This document shows, one piece after another, positions 54,060 to 63,666 of a stretch of 64,000 nucleotides of DNA. How positions within the stretch are numbered: position 1 is the first letter of the stretch; each line of letters begins with the position of its first letter. The translations under genes and the position numbers were made by a program. The notes beneath the pieces were generated by a model that was not told where the DNA came from, did no database searches, and saw only the letters and a list, made by a program, of their open reading frames with translations. Source of the DNA: Spirosoma panaciterrae DSM 21099 (lineage in GTDB: Bacteria > Bacteroidota > Bacteroidia > Cytophagales > Spirosomataceae); the NCBI RefSeq assembly GCF_000374025.1, contig NZ_KB893179.1, positions 62,001 through 126,000 on the forward strand, given 5' to 3'.

Positions 54060-55514
54060 TCAGTCAATCACGCCATTTTGCGGGCTGCCAGCACTGGTGG
54101 CAACGTCTTTCCAGAATCCATTGACAAACTGATACTGAATCTGATCGCCTTTTTTGAGCAGAAACGTAGGGATCTGTTCCAGTTGAAGCGGCTGAGCGGG
54201 CAAGTCGCCTTCGTACAGGAGATGAACCTGCTGAGCCGGAAACTCTTTTTTGCTGGATTTTCGGAGCTTAAAAGCCACTACACCATCCCGTCGTAAGGCG
54301 GTCAAGTCCAGCTTTGCCAGGTCAACGACGGTATCCAGTGTTTCGGGATATACCTTAGCCGGAACGAGGGTCAATCCAGTGGCGTCGATCTCATCAATGC
54401 CGAAGAAGGTCGATAAATCGCCGATGTCTTCAATAGTGCTTTTGTACTGAAACGACCGGGCCGCGTCGTCACTAACCTCATTATGATTGATCCCGACATC
54501 GACTATAACCGGACGGCCTTCGCGCATGACGGTAGCATTCCGAATCAGTACATCGAACAAGGCACGGCCATTCTCCGGAATGGCCTGGTAATCGGCAATG
54601 GGTTCCTGTTTGTACGACCCATCGGCAATCTCCTTCAACGCTGTTAAAATAGCCACAAAGTTCAGCTGCCGAATCGCCATTTTCTCCGAATCCCCTTTGT
54701 ACCCGCCCGACTCAATCAAAATCAGGGTTGTGCCCCACTTCTGAATGTTATCGCCAAAAGCACGGGGTTCAAACTCATCGTCGTACCGGGCTATTTGTCC
54801 GGGTATAAACTGTTGCAACACCCGGTTCATACCTACGATTAGCTGCATCGACCGCTGCCGAACCTCATTCACATTCCGATCTTCGTCGTAAGCCGTTGCC
54901 AGAAACGACACAACGGCCTGCTTACCTGTTTTTCCTACACCATAACGTGGATTCTGATCGTGCAGGTTGAAACCTACCAAAGGCTTTAGCGTCTGTTGTA
55001 GGCTTTTCAACAAGGCTCCTTCGGGAGTTTGTAATCGCAGCGCATCCCGGTTCATGTCGATGTCGGTAGCTGTCCGACGCTGAAACCGCTCGGCCCCGTC
55101 AGGATTAAGCATCGGCACGAAATGAATCGTCATCTGGCTCAGAATAGATTGCCGTAACGCATCGAAACCGTCGTTTTTAGCCTGAAGAAACTTGAAAATA
55201 TCGAACAGCGCCATGGTAGCCGTAGCTTCATCGCCATGCATCTGGCTCCATAAGAGGATGTTCGTTGCGCCCGTTCCTGCCTTTACTTTATAAATGGCCC
55301 GGCCTTCCAGCGACGCACCAACCTGGCTAACCGACAAGGGTTTTCCCAGTCCATTTAGCAGAGGAACGATATCCTTGTGTTTGAACCGACGATGGGTAAG
55401 GGCTTTTTCTTTGAACGTCTCGTGCGCATCGAATAACCGACGCGATAATTCCTGTGCCTGAAGGGCTGAACTCATTAGTGAAAGTAAAATAATTGCGATG
55501 TACAGGTGTTTCAT
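54060..55514 (-). CDS. M14-family zinc carboxypeptidase
   Basis: About 484 residues, with a signal peptide (LYIAIILLSLMSSALQAQ). Zinc ligands are H93 and E96 in WSQMHGDEATATM and H185 in GFNLHDQNPRYG; the substrate-binding FVPMLNPDGAERFQRR and DMNRD stretches and the catalytic Glu in LILIESGGYKGD are in order. It probably trims peptides or peptidoglycan stems in the periplasm. The C-terminal 180 residues form a separate region of unknown fold. The ATG at 55514 is chosen; crcB ends two bases upstream, so the two are co-transcribed. Confidence 0.88.
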   Translation of the reverse strand: MKHLYIAIILLSLMSSALQAQELSRRLFDAHETFKEKALTHRRFKHKDIVPLLNGLGKPLSVSQVGASLEGRAIYKVKAGTGATNILLWSQMHGDEATATMALFDIFKFLQAKNDGFDALRQSILSQMTIHFVPMLNPDGAERFQRRTATDIDMNRDALRLQTPEGALLKSLQQTLKPLVGFNLHDQNPRYGVGKTGKQAVVSFLATAYDEDRNVNEVRQRSMQLIVGMNRVLQQFIPGQIARYDDEFEPRAFGDNIQKWGTTLILIESGGYKGDSEKMAIRQLNFVAILTALKEIADGSYKQEPIADYQAIPENGRALFDVLIRNATVMREGRPVIVDVGINHNEVSDDAARSFQYKSTIEDIGDLSTFFGIDEIDATGLTLVPAKVYPETLDTVVDLAKLDLTALRRDGVVAFKLRKSSKKEFPAQQVHLLYEGDLPAQPLQLEQIPTFLLKKGDQIQYQFVNGFWKDVATSAGSPQNGVID

Positions 55515-55516
55515 GT

Positions 55517-55906
55517 TTATAGGCCTTTTCCAAGAGTCAACCCGCCAGCCGACGCCAGTAAGCAAAACAGGACGTTTAAGCTGATATTGAGCAAGGCTGC
55601 TGCAAGGCGACCATTTTGCAGGAGAACGACTGTATCATAACTGAAACTGGAAAATGTGCTGAGTCCTCCGCAAAAACCTACGCCAATCAACAGACGGGCC
55701 TCGTCGCCAGCCGCCCGATTGATTACCCAGCCAACCACAGCGCCCAACACAAAACTAGCCAGTACGTTCACGAGCAAAATAGCATTGGGAAATGGTGTAC
55801 CGGAAAATGTAGCCGGAATCAGTCGACCAGCCCAATATCGCAGCAGGCTTCCCGCTCCGCCCCCCACAAAAACCAGTACAGCCGGATGTGTCAGCAAGAT
55901 TCTCAT
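55517..55906 (-). CDS. crcB: Fluoride channel CrcB/Fluc
   Basis: A 129-residue four-span membrane protein that forms dimeric fluoride channels and lets toxic fluoride leave the cell. Signature motifs are GGGAGSLLRYWAGR in span 1, NVLASFVLGAVVGW in span 2 and the channel-lining GFCGGLSTFSSFSYDTV in span 3. A -7 box TAAGTTTG sits five bases upstream of the ATG at 55906 (minus strand 55912-55919), leaving no room for a fluoride riboswitch between them, and I see none. It is the first gene of a two-gene unit with the M14 carboxypeptidase. Confidence 0.93.
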   Translation of the reverse strand: MRILLTHPAVLVFVGGGAGSLLRYWAGRLIPATFSGTPFPNAILLVNVLASFVLGAVVGWVINRAAGDEARLLIGVGFCGGLSTFSSFSYDTVVLLQNGRLAAALLNISLNVLFCLLASAGGLTLGKGL

Positions 55907-55911
55907 ACCGA

Positions 55912-55919
55912 CAAACTTA
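55912..55919 (-). promoter_or_regulatory. Candidate -7 box of crcB
   Basis: TAAGTTTG on the minus strand matches TAnnTTTG, only five bases from the crcB ATG. No clear -33 TTG. If real, the mRNA is nearly leaderless. Confidence 0.4.
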
Positions 55920-56028
55920 CGAAAAAACAGGATTGACGCCCGTTTGCAGCCAGACACCTCACTGACCGACGAAAGTTTTTGCTATCATTGTGAATTACGT
56001 GTACGGCACAGCCAACTCTCCCATACGA

Positions 56029-57330
56029 ATGGCCCAGAATCAACTCAAGAAATTATTAGGCGTCGGCTTTGGCGTGGCGGTTACCATTGGCGGGACAATA
56101 GGTACGGGTATTTTACGGAAGCCCGGCCCCATTGCCCACGACATTGGCAACCCAACGCTGATCATTGCCGTGTGGTTGATTGTGGGTGTATATGCGCTGG
56201 CCGGGTCATTGTCGGTGATGGAGTTAGGCACCATGTTGCCCAAGGCGGGTGGCTGGTATGTGTTTGCCCATCGGGCCTTCGGCAATTATGCCGGGTTCAT
56301 CATCGGCATCAGTAGCTGGCTGGGGAGTGTATCGGCTATGGCGTTTGGAGCGGCTGTCATGAGTGAATACACAGCTCTGTTATTTCCTGAAGCTATTGCC
56401 TACCAAAAAACCATTGCCATTGGTATTCTGGTACTTTTTGTCGTCTTTCACTCAGTGGGTGTCCGTCTGGCCAGTAAGGCGCAGGAAGTAATGAGCGTAT
56501 TGAAAGCCGTCGGGTTGCTGGCTTTCGTGATTGTATGCTTCACTATAACCCCGAAAGAACCCGTTCTAACGACAAATGCGATTCGGCCTCTGGCCGAAGG
56601 GGGCGTGTGGCTGGGTATTCTGGCCGCTCTACAGTCCGTTTTCTATACCTACGACGGCTGGCATACGGCCGCGTATTTTACGGAAGAGGATGTTGACCCC
56701 AGCCGGAACCTGCCGAGGTCGATGATTAGTGGGGTCCTGCTGATTATTGGCATTTATATTCTTGTCAATCTGGCTCTGTTGTATGTGCTACCCTTGCCAG
56801 TGCTGGCCAGTTCTAAATTACCAGCCGCTGATGCCGTTCAGCTTTTGTTCGGTTCCGGTAGTGCTCAGGTGGTTACGTTTCTGCTGATGATCTCGATTAT
56901 GGGCATCATCAATGCACAAATCATGTTTAACCCCCGTGTTATTTTCGCCATGGGCCGCGATGGCCTTTTCTTTCGGTTTGTGAATCAGGTCAACGCGGGA
57001 GGAACGCCAATGAACGCAACCATGCTAACCGCAGGCGCATCGATCCTGATGATTTTGACGAACACGTACGGCAAGCTATCCGATATTGCTACCTTCTTTT
57101 TCGTGCTTTGCTATGCTTCGGCTTTTGCGGCCCTGATTCGCCTACGCCAAACCGAACCGGATCTGCCCCGACCCGTGCGGGCCTGGGGCTATCCATTCTC
57201 AACCGGGGCCCTCCTGGTAGCCTCGCTGGCTTTTTTGATCGGAGCTGTTATTGGCGATTTTTCGAGTAGTATGTATGCCATCGGCTTCATCGTTGTCAGC
57301 TATCCCGTCTATTTACTCATCAAGCGGTAA
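56029..57330 (+). CDS. APC-superfamily amino-acid permease
   Basis: A permease of about 433 residues with roughly 12 spans. The first span has VAVTIGGTIGTGILRKPGP, the APC unwound-helix motif. GFIIGISSWLGSVSAMAFGA and YTYDGWHTAAYFTEEDVDPS in the middle match LAT-like and amino-acid/polyamine antiporters. The substrate is unknown. It belongs to a different subfamily from the permease at 22364, since the motifs differ. I chose the ATG at 56029 (MAQNQLKK); the frame opens at a GTG at 55990, which is less likely. Confidence 0.88.
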   Translation: MAQNQLKKLLGVGFGVAVTIGGTIGTGILRKPGPIAHDIGNPTLIIAVWLIVGVYALAGSLSVMELGTMLPKAGGWYVFAHRAFGNYAGFIIGISSWLGSVSAMAFGAAVMSEYTALLFPEAIAYQKTIAIGILVLFVVFHSVGVRLASKAQEVMSVLKAVGLLAFVIVCFTITPKEPVLTTNAIRPLAEGGVWLGILAALQSVFYTYDGWHTAAYFTEEDVDPSRNLPRSMISGVLLIIGIYILVNLALLYVLPLPVLASSKLPAADAVQLLFGSGSAQVVTFLLMISIMGIINAQIMFNPRVIFAMGRDGLFFRFVNQVNAGGTPMNATMLTAGASILMILTNTYGKLSDIATFFFVLCYASAFAALIRLRQTEPDLPRPVRAWGYPFSTGALLVASLAFLIGAVIGDFSSSMYAIGFIVVSYPVYLLIKR

Positions 57331-57399
57331 GTCTATAGGTAATCTACCCCTATTTATAGCTTATACAACGTAACGCTCAACTTAACGTTGTTAACTGCT

Positions 57400-59280
57400 A
57401 TGAATCGTACCTGTTTCTGCGTATTTAGCCTATTCTTCCTGACAACGATTTCGCTCTACGCGCAGGTCAATCATCTGGCAAACGCCAATAAACTCCCAGT
57501 GCATCCCCGCTTACTGCTGGTATCTGGCGAAGAGGAAGGCATAAAACGTACAATAGCTGCCGACAAAACCTGGAATAGTCTGCATCAGGCCATGCTGGTC
57601 ACCTGCGATGAACTGGTGGAGAAAGCTCCGCTTGAACGCATCAAGATTGGCCGACGATTGCTGTCGGTATCCCGCGAAGCCCTCCGTCGAATCTTTTATT
57701 TGTCTTATGCCTGGCGGCTGACCCATCAGGATAAATACCTGAAACGAGCCGAAAGGGAGTTATTGGCTCTTTCAGCCTTCGACGACTGGAATCCAACGCA
57801 TTTTCTGGACGTAGCCGAAATGACAATGGCCGTAGCCATCGGCTACGACTGGCTATATACCGATTTATCCGAACCATCCCGATCAGCGATCAAAGACGCG
57901 ATTCTGAAGAAGGGACTTGAGCCGTCGCTCGATACCAAATACAATAGCTGGCTGAAAGCCTCACACAACTGGAATCAGGTCTGTAATGCCGGTATGACCT
58001 ACGGTGCGCTGGCCATTGCCGACGATCAGCCCGAATTAGCCAAAACGATTGTAAACCGGGCTATCGAGGCTGTCGTATTGCCCATGAACGACTACCGACC
58101 GAATGGCGCCTATCCCGAAGGCTACAGTTATTGGGGCTACGGAACCAGTTTTAATGTGATGCTGGTCAGCGCGCTCGAAAAAGCCTACGGAACCGATTTT
58201 GGCCTGTCGAAGCAGCCCGGTTTTTTGCAGACAGCGGCTTACATGGAAAACATGACCGGCCCATCGGGCAATGCCTTTAACTACTCCGATTCAGGTTTAT
58301 CGGGCGAACTACAGCCAGCCATGTTCTGGTTCGCCCAGAAGCAAAACAACCCATCCTTACTTTGGGTAGAACGCGGTCGACTGATGAGCACCGACCCCAA
58401 ACGACATACTGGCGAGCGGTTGCTTCCGGCTATCATGCTGTGGAGCAACGGCATTGGTATGTCGGCCATCCCTGAGCCGAAAGCAACAGTATGGACTGGT
58501 GAAGGCAAAAATCCAGTTGCCCTGATGCGTACATCCTGGTCAGATCCCGCAGCCATTTTTGTGGGGCTGAAAGCGGGAAGCCCTTCGGTCAATCATGCCC
58601 ATATGGATGTTGGCTCGTTTGTCATGGAAGCTGATGGTGTGCGCTGGGCTATGGATTTCGGCATGCAGAATTACGAATCGCTGGAATCGAAAGGCGTCGA
58701 TTTATGGAATAGTAAGCAGGATTCGCAACGGTGGCAGATTTTCCGATACAACAACTTTACGCATAATACCCTCACGGTCAATAACCAGCTTCAGCGTGTG
58801 ACCGGGAAAGCCTCCATTATCAGCTCGTCAGCAAATCCATCGTTTCTGAATGCGCAAACGGATTTGTCGGACGTCTATAAGGATGCATTGGCAAAAGCGG
58901 TTCGGGGCGTGGCCATTATCGATAAAGCGTATGTCGTGGTTCGGGATGAACTGGAAACCCTATCCACCGAAACTACAGTTCGCTGGACTATGCTTACCCC
59001 GGCTTCAGTCAATCTTTTGGGTGGGAATAAAGCGGAACTAACGAAGGACGGAAAAAAGCTGATTTTAGAAGTGGTTGAACCGGCAGGTGTGACCCTAAAA
59101 ACCTGGTCGACCGATCCTCCCCACGACTATGATGCGGCTAATCCGGGAACGATACGGGTTGGTTTTGACATTAACCTGCCCGCCAGCAGCAAAACGGCTT
59201 TAACTGTACGGCTCCTTCCCGAAAAAGCTGTCGATAACCCCCAGACCAGCATTCAGCCTTTGGCAAACTGGCCGCGCTAA
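57400..59280 (+). CDS. Heparinase II/III-family polysaccharide lyase-like protein
   Basis: A 626-residue exported protein, with a signal peptide MNRTCFCVFSLFFLTT and cleavage near SLYAQ. The N-terminal half is an alpha/alpha-toroid (ASHNWNQVCNAGMTYGALAI, PEGYSYWGYGTSFNVML) and the C-terminal half the heparinase beta-sheet domain with NHAHMDVGSFVMEADGVRWA. These are the conserved catalytic Tyr/His-containing regions of PL12/PL21-type lyases and related enzymes acting on acidic polysaccharides. The substrate is not certain. The frame extends to a TTG at 57388, but ATG 57400 is the natural start. A DacB gene is convergent, eight bases away. Confidence 0.86.
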   Translation: MNRTCFCVFSLFFLTTISLYAQVNHLANANKLPVHPRLLLVSGEEEGIKRTIAADKTWNSLHQAMLVTCDELVEKAPLERIKIGRRLLSVSREALRRIFYLSYAWRLTHQDKYLKRAERELLALSAFDDWNPTHFLDVAEMTMAVAIGYDWLYTDLSEPSRSAIKDAILKKGLEPSLDTKYNSWLKASHNWNQVCNAGMTYGALAIADDQPELAKTIVNRAIEAVVLPMNDYRPNGAYPEGYSYWGYGTSFNVMLVSALEKAYGTDFGLSKQPGFLQTAAYMENMTGPSGNAFNYSDSGLSGELQPAMFWFAQKQNNPSLLWVERGRLMSTDPKRHTGERLLPAIMLWSNGIGMSAIPEPKATVWTGEGKNPVALMRTSWSDPAAIFVGLKAGSPSVNHAHMDVGSFVMEADGVRWAMDFGMQNYESLESKGVDLWNSKQDSQRWQIFRYNNFTHNTLTVNNQLQRVTGKASIISSSANPSFLNAQTDLSDVYKDALAKAVRGVAIIDKAYVVVRDELETLSTETTVRWTMLTPASVNLLGGNKAELTKDGKKLILEVVEPAGVTLKTWSTDPPHDYDAANPGTIRVGFDINLPASSKTALTVRLLPEKAVDNPQTSIQPLANWPR

Positions 59281-59288
59281 AAATGGGC

Positions 59289-60572
59289 TTAAAATTTCTC
59301 ATGAATTTCTTTCAGCAATTCGCCTGTTCGTCGGCGCATCTCGCTTACGGTTTGGGTAAAATTATTATGCATAATACTGAAGTATAGCACTTTACCCGAA
59401 CGCACGAGCACATACCCACTCAGATTATAGACACCTGTCATCGAACCGGACTTGGCAAATACATACGGCTTACCAGGCATGGATAAGCTCCGCAATGTTC
59501 CTGATTGCCCCGCAGCGGGAAGTAAGGCAAACAGCCGCTGTTGAGGAACTGTGGCATAGATACGTCCGAGCAAATCGATCAGCACATTCGGGGTAAACAG
59601 ATTATAGCGGGATAAACCCGACCCATCGACCCAACGGGCTGGTAGCTGCCCTTCGTGAGCTACTGGAAAACGGAAAACACTATCCACCATCTGGTGCAGT
59701 TCCGAAACAGGGGCCAGGCTACCGACATTCCGTTCAGCCGAAACCATAAACAGTACCTGCTCGGCAAACTGGTTATCGCTCACGTACAACATCCGTTTGT
59801 ATAACGAATCGGTTGAAGAGCCGCGCAGAAGCCGAGCGTTAGCCGAAATGGGGGCCTTGACAATCCCGACAGGCCGGTGGAGCGTATCGGCCAGTAAATG
59901 AGCCGCCAACTCCGCCGACCACCGGAACGGCACATCCTGCCGGGCAGGCTTCTCCCCTGCCGATTGCGTAAACTGATTGCTGAATTCAGCCCTTCGGATA
60001 CCTACAGGTGCTTTTTCTCCCGAAACCAGATGTACGCTATCGGCCAATCGACGGGGGCTTATTTTCCCATTTCTAAAGCGAACCACGTTTCCATAAATGG
60101 GTAGCGGGGCTAACTCGGGTGAATAATCGTCGTTGTAGTCGTCCCAGGCCCAGCCGGGTCCAAAACGGGGGCCATCGTAGTTGGTGGGGGAGAAAAACAG
60201 GCGTTCCGGCCGATTCCGCAAAAAAGCCAGTGCTGTTGTATCAGCCAAATCGGGATGCAACAGCAGCGGGTTGCCCGTACCCCAGAAAATCAGTGAATCG
60301 TGCCGGACCGAGTAGCGCAGAACCGGCAGCGAATCGCGTAGCGAAAGTAGCCCGGCGTAAAAGCTGAACAGTTTTGTATTCGATGCGGGAGTGAAGGGCT
60401 TGTCGGCGTTGTGTTGGATAAGTGCTCGTTGCTGCACCGGATCATACAAGGCCACGCCCGTAAAATGATCGGTATAGACTGGTTTGGTGCGCAACTCAAG
60501 GCTAATACGCCGGGCAGGTGAGCACCCTACAATACTCCAGATCAACAGCAAAGACAGGTAAAATTTCATCAT
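59289..60572 (-). CDS. D-alanyl-D-alanine carboxypeptidase/endopeptidase, PBP4 (DacB) type lipoprotein
   Basis: A 427-residue S13-family penicillin-binding protein. The lipoprotein signal ends at SIVGC (lipobox), so it is anchored in a membrane. The active-site motifs are SNTK (SxxK) in TPASNTKLF, SDN in YVSDNQFAEQ, and KSG in FAKSGSMTGVY. It cleaves D-Ala from peptidoglycan stems or cross-links. The DacB-type large insert between SxxK and SDN is present. Start at the first of two ATGs (60572 or 60569). It follows the T9SS metalloprotease gene by about 14 bases in the same direction. Confidence 0.9.
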   Translation of the reverse strand: MMKFYLSLLLIWSIVGCSPARRISLELRTKPVYTDHFTGVALYDPVQQRALIQHNADKPFTPASNTKLFSFYAGLLSLRDSLPVLRYSVRHDSLIFWGTGNPLLLHPDLADTTALAFLRNRPERLFFSPTNYDGPRFGPGWAWDDYNDDYSPELAPLPIYGNVVRFRNGKISPRRLADSVHLVSGEKAPVGIRRAEFSNQFTQSAGEKPARQDVPFRWSAELAAHLLADTLHRPVGIVKAPISANARLLRGSSTDSLYKRMLYVSDNQFAEQVLFMVSAERNVGSLAPVSELHQMVDSVFRFPVAHEGQLPARWVDGSGLSRYNLFTPNVLIDLLGRIYATVPQQRLFALLPAAGQSGTLRSLSMPGKPYVFAKSGSMTGVYNLSGYVLVRSGKVLYFSIMHNNFTQTVSEMRRRTGELLKEIHEKF

Positions 60573-60585
60573 GGGAACACAGATC

Positions 60586-63213
60586 CTATTCTCCGTTCGT
60601 AATAATAACCTTCTTTGTCAAAATTACCTCGCCTGCCGCCAATTGCACAAAATACAATCCATTCGGCAGATCGCTTACATCTACCCACCGATCCAGTTTT
60701 TGCCCAGCCATTTTGATGGTCTCTTGGCGTAGCGACTGCCCGGTTAAATCTCGGATCGTTAGCCCAATATCAGAAACAGATTTGGGGAAACCAGCCTGAA
60801 TCCGTATTTGCCCATTACTTACCGGATTAGGGTATACGTCAAACGTGGCTGCAACGACGGGCTCAGCACCCAGTACGACGGGCGGGGGTGGTGCCTGGAT
60901 ACGTAGGTTGTCAATTGACCAACCCCATCCATACGATAACTGATCGGCAAACAACCGAAACCGAATCAGGATTTGTTCGCCCGCTTTAAACGCGCTTTGG
61001 GGCTTCAGCAACGGAATGAGCCGCTGTCGATACAGAGCCGGGGTCCCTACGGCTTCCGAATTCCACTCATTGTATGAACCTCCCACCAAATACAGATTAT
61101 ACCAGGTCAGCCATTCTTTTTTATCGACAGAGCTATAGGCATCTACAAGTGGCTTCCAGCTTTGGCCGTTGTCGTTGGAACCTTCTACAACCACATAATC
61201 GTAAAAATTCGCATCGCCCAACTTACTGCCTGTTTCGCCTGGTTCAACCAGCACTATTTCGTCAAAACGAATCGTTGCACTATCGGGATTCGCTTTGATT
61301 CGGATGGGCGATAGGAGCCGGTATTCATAATTAGTCTGTAACAGGAAATCACTGCCATTGCGATAGGGATGCTCCGAATGGATAGCCGGATTACTAAACC
61401 CGGTTGGCGTGGCGATGCGGAACCCATACCCTGCAAAATCACCGGCAGATGACGAAGCCTCAAACGTATTGATGTACTGGTCAAGCACTGGCTTTGGGGC
61501 TACAATGGCCAGTTCATAAAACCCGGATGCGGGGCTTACGGACTGATTTTTAGCCCGAGCTGCATCCTGAGCAACAATCCGGTAGGTAATCTTATCGCCC
61601 ACTTTTAGGGTATTAGCCGGAAAATCAATTCGTCCTGCATAAACACTATCGACATCAACAGCATTGACTTTTAGCGGATTGTACCGTAGCGGTATAGTTG
61701 GTTGAGCAACGCCATTGATCTGATACTCGACATAGGCACTGGCAACCCCGCTTCGATCGTCGGCGATACGAGCATAGATAGGCAGACTATCGGCAACCGT
61801 TGTTGAAAATATCGTATTCTTGGATGGGCTGTACCGTATAGTTGGTGGCACATTATCGGGGCCAACAAACACATGGTTCCAAAGCTGCGATCCTGCAACG
61901 TTTTTACCCGGATTGGTGTAGGAACGCCCGAGTATATCCTGGGTCTGAAAATAATACCAGGTATCGCCATTGGCCTGAGCAGCCGGTAGTGTATACCGAT
62001 AATCACTGGTTGTACCCACCTGCGTCATATCGACAAATGTAAACGTAGTATCTGTGGCAGTGGGCGCCTTTTTTCGATAAAAAAACCGAACCGAACCGGG
62101 CATCAGCGTCGTATCGCTGATTACGCGGGCATTGAACACCAGATCTTTCTGGTCTTCTGTATTTTTGATGGGATCATGCAGCACCGACGTGGTTTTCCAC
62201 TCCAGATCGGTCATGAACTGCAAGACCAGCGGTCCCGGCGTGTGAATCGATTCGCCCAGCGCCAGTTGGGGCGTCATCAACGAATTGATGTTGCCCGGCG
62301 GGTATTCCCGTTCGTCAAGATGATAAATACTGGCAGCGCGTGTGTATTCGTAAGGCACCCACACTTTAAGTCGCTGGGCAGACGTCTGTTTGAGATTAGC
62401 CCCGTTCAGATACAGGTTATAGCCCGCCAACTGGAATTTTAGCTCGACCGAATTATTAGGAAAGTCCTTCGTTGAGGTGACTAATCGTTTGCCCTGCCCT
62501 GTTTCCAGAAAATAATCATAGACCGAGGGCAAGGCTTCCATATACACGCCATTATCGCCCACCAAACCAAAGAAACCAATAAAGCCCAGCGCATGGCCCA
62601 ACTCATGGAGCACGACTGTAACCAGATCGGTCTGATTTTTCAGCGGTTTTCCATCGGTGCCGTAATACCAATCATTGTTCCGGTTAAAATCAGCCACAAT
62701 ATCCGCATCGCTCGGGTCATTCAATTGACGACGGGCAATCTTTTCGGCCAGGGCAATGGGATAAAATGCATAGTTTTTCTGTGCGCCATCCACGTTATAG
62801 CGATACGAAGCCGGACCAGCCGAACCCAGCAAATTAGGCTCATCGTAAATCCAGTTCGCTTTAATTCGAATAGGTACGGGCGATGAAATCAACGTCGCCC
62901 AAATATCGACAGCATATTGAAAGGCCGTTCGGGCTTCGGCTGTAAAGTTGGTATAGTCGACAATAAACTGGGCTTTGGGCGCTGCCAGCCGACCATTAGC
63001 ACCTAACCGCTTCAGAAAGGCATCGGGAGCCGCTACATGCGTCGATACTTCGCGATTGTCTTTGTAGTAGTTGATTTTCGACCCGGCCAGCGTAACACTA
63101 CGTGGTGCTACTACGCTGGGATACGCTTTTGATGAATACACTGTTTGAGCAAGCACCGGATTTGCCAAAAACCAAATCAGACCAAGCAATCCCAGCCACT
63201 TCCCGTACTTCAT
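60586..63213 (-). CDS. T9SS-sorted zinc metalloprotease-like protein
   Basis: A protein of 875 residues with a signal peptide (LLGLIWFLANPVLAQ). The zinc motif HELGHALGF at residues 203-211 is of the HExxHxxGxx type of metzincin-like proteases. A beta-sandwich region (about 365-590) with phrases such as RFFYRKK and YRIVAQDAARAK follows. The C-terminus is a T9SS type A sorting domain: FDVYPNPVSNGQIRIQ near 795-810, then GLYFVQLAAGEVILTKKVII at the end. It would be secreted or attached to the cell surface by the PorU machinery, the same system as the PorZ-like protein at 10884. Confidence 0.85.
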   Translation of the reverse strand: MKYGKWLGLLGLIWFLANPVLAQTVYSSKAYPSVVAPRSVTLAGSKINYYKDNREVSTHVAAPDAFLKRLGANGRLAAPKAQFIVDYTNFTAEARTAFQYAVDIWATLISSPVPIRIKANWIYDEPNLLGSAGPASYRYNVDGAQKNYAFYPIALAEKIARRQLNDPSDADIVADFNRNNDWYYGTDGKPLKNQTDLVTVVLHELGHALGFIGFFGLVGDNGVYMEALPSVYDYFLETGQGKRLVTSTKDFPNNSVELKFQLAGYNLYLNGANLKQTSAQRLKVWVPYEYTRAASIYHLDEREYPPGNINSLMTPQLALGESIHTPGPLVLQFMTDLEWKTTSVLHDPIKNTEDQKDLVFNARVISDTTLMPGSVRFFYRKKAPTATDTTFTFVDMTQVGTTSDYRYTLPAAQANGDTWYYFQTQDILGRSYTNPGKNVAGSQLWNHVFVGPDNVPPTIRYSPSKNTIFSTTVADSLPIYARIADDRSGVASAYVEYQINGVAQPTIPLRYNPLKVNAVDVDSVYAGRIDFPANTLKVGDKITYRIVAQDAARAKNQSVSPASGFYELAIVAPKPVLDQYINTFEASSSAGDFAGYGFRIATPTGFSNPAIHSEHPYRNGSDFLLQTNYEYRLLSPIRIKANPDSATIRFDEIVLVEPGETGSKLGDANFYDYVVVEGSNDNGQSWKPLVDAYSSVDKKEWLTWYNLYLVGGSYNEWNSEAVGTPALYRQRLIPLLKPQSAFKAGEQILIRFRLFADQLSYGWGWSIDNLRIQAPPPPVVLGAEPVVAATFDVYPNPVSNGQIRIQAGFPKSVSDIGLTIRDLTGQSLRQETIKMAGQKLDRWVDVSDLPNGLYFVQLAAGEVILTKKVIITNGE

Positions 63214-63666
63214 ATCAATCGTATAGTTCAATCCATACAAATCTCGGTTCTGGTTACTGATTAACAAGGCCGCAGAATAAAATCATCATTTTATCGTCAT
63301 TTGGTTGTGATTGTCATTGAAGCTGTGAACCTGTTTAGGGTTTTGAAAAAAGGATAAGAGTTGAGCGGTTTTGTCATCCCGACGAAGGAGGGATCTTCTG
63401 TAGCTGGAAGTTTTTCAGCTACAGAAGATCCCTCCTTCGTCGGGATGACAAAAATGCTCTCGAACTGAAACCCTAAACAGCTTCTATTTAAACTTTTGGG
63501 AATAGCCTCTAAATGAGCACTTTTGGCATTCCTCGTTCGACTCCGCGTCCCGGTCGGAATGACAAAGATGGCCTCGGTAGAAAAGTTTAAACAGCTTCAT
63601 TCATTGTCATTAGTAGTTTACTTGCTTTTAATAACCGACGATCAATTACCATCCAATGACCATAAA
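63214..63666. repeat. Tandem pair of composite palindromic elements before msrB
   Basis: Unit 1 (63331-63480) has an outer stem CTGTTTAGGGTTTTGA / TGAAACCCTAAACAG and an inner perfect stem of 38 bases, 63369-63406 against 63416-63453, with core CGACGAAGGAGG. Unit 2 (63487-63591) has an outer stem TTTAAACTTTT / AAAAGTTTAAA and a weaker inner stem TTTTGGCATTCC / GGAATGACAAAG (10/12). The two units share the layout and the GTCATYCC/GGRATGAC core but differ otherwise, unit 2 being more decayed. No gene is visible in this gap of 453 bases. From memory, repeats with GACGAAGGAGGGATC are scattered in Bacteroidota genomes. Confidence 0.7.
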
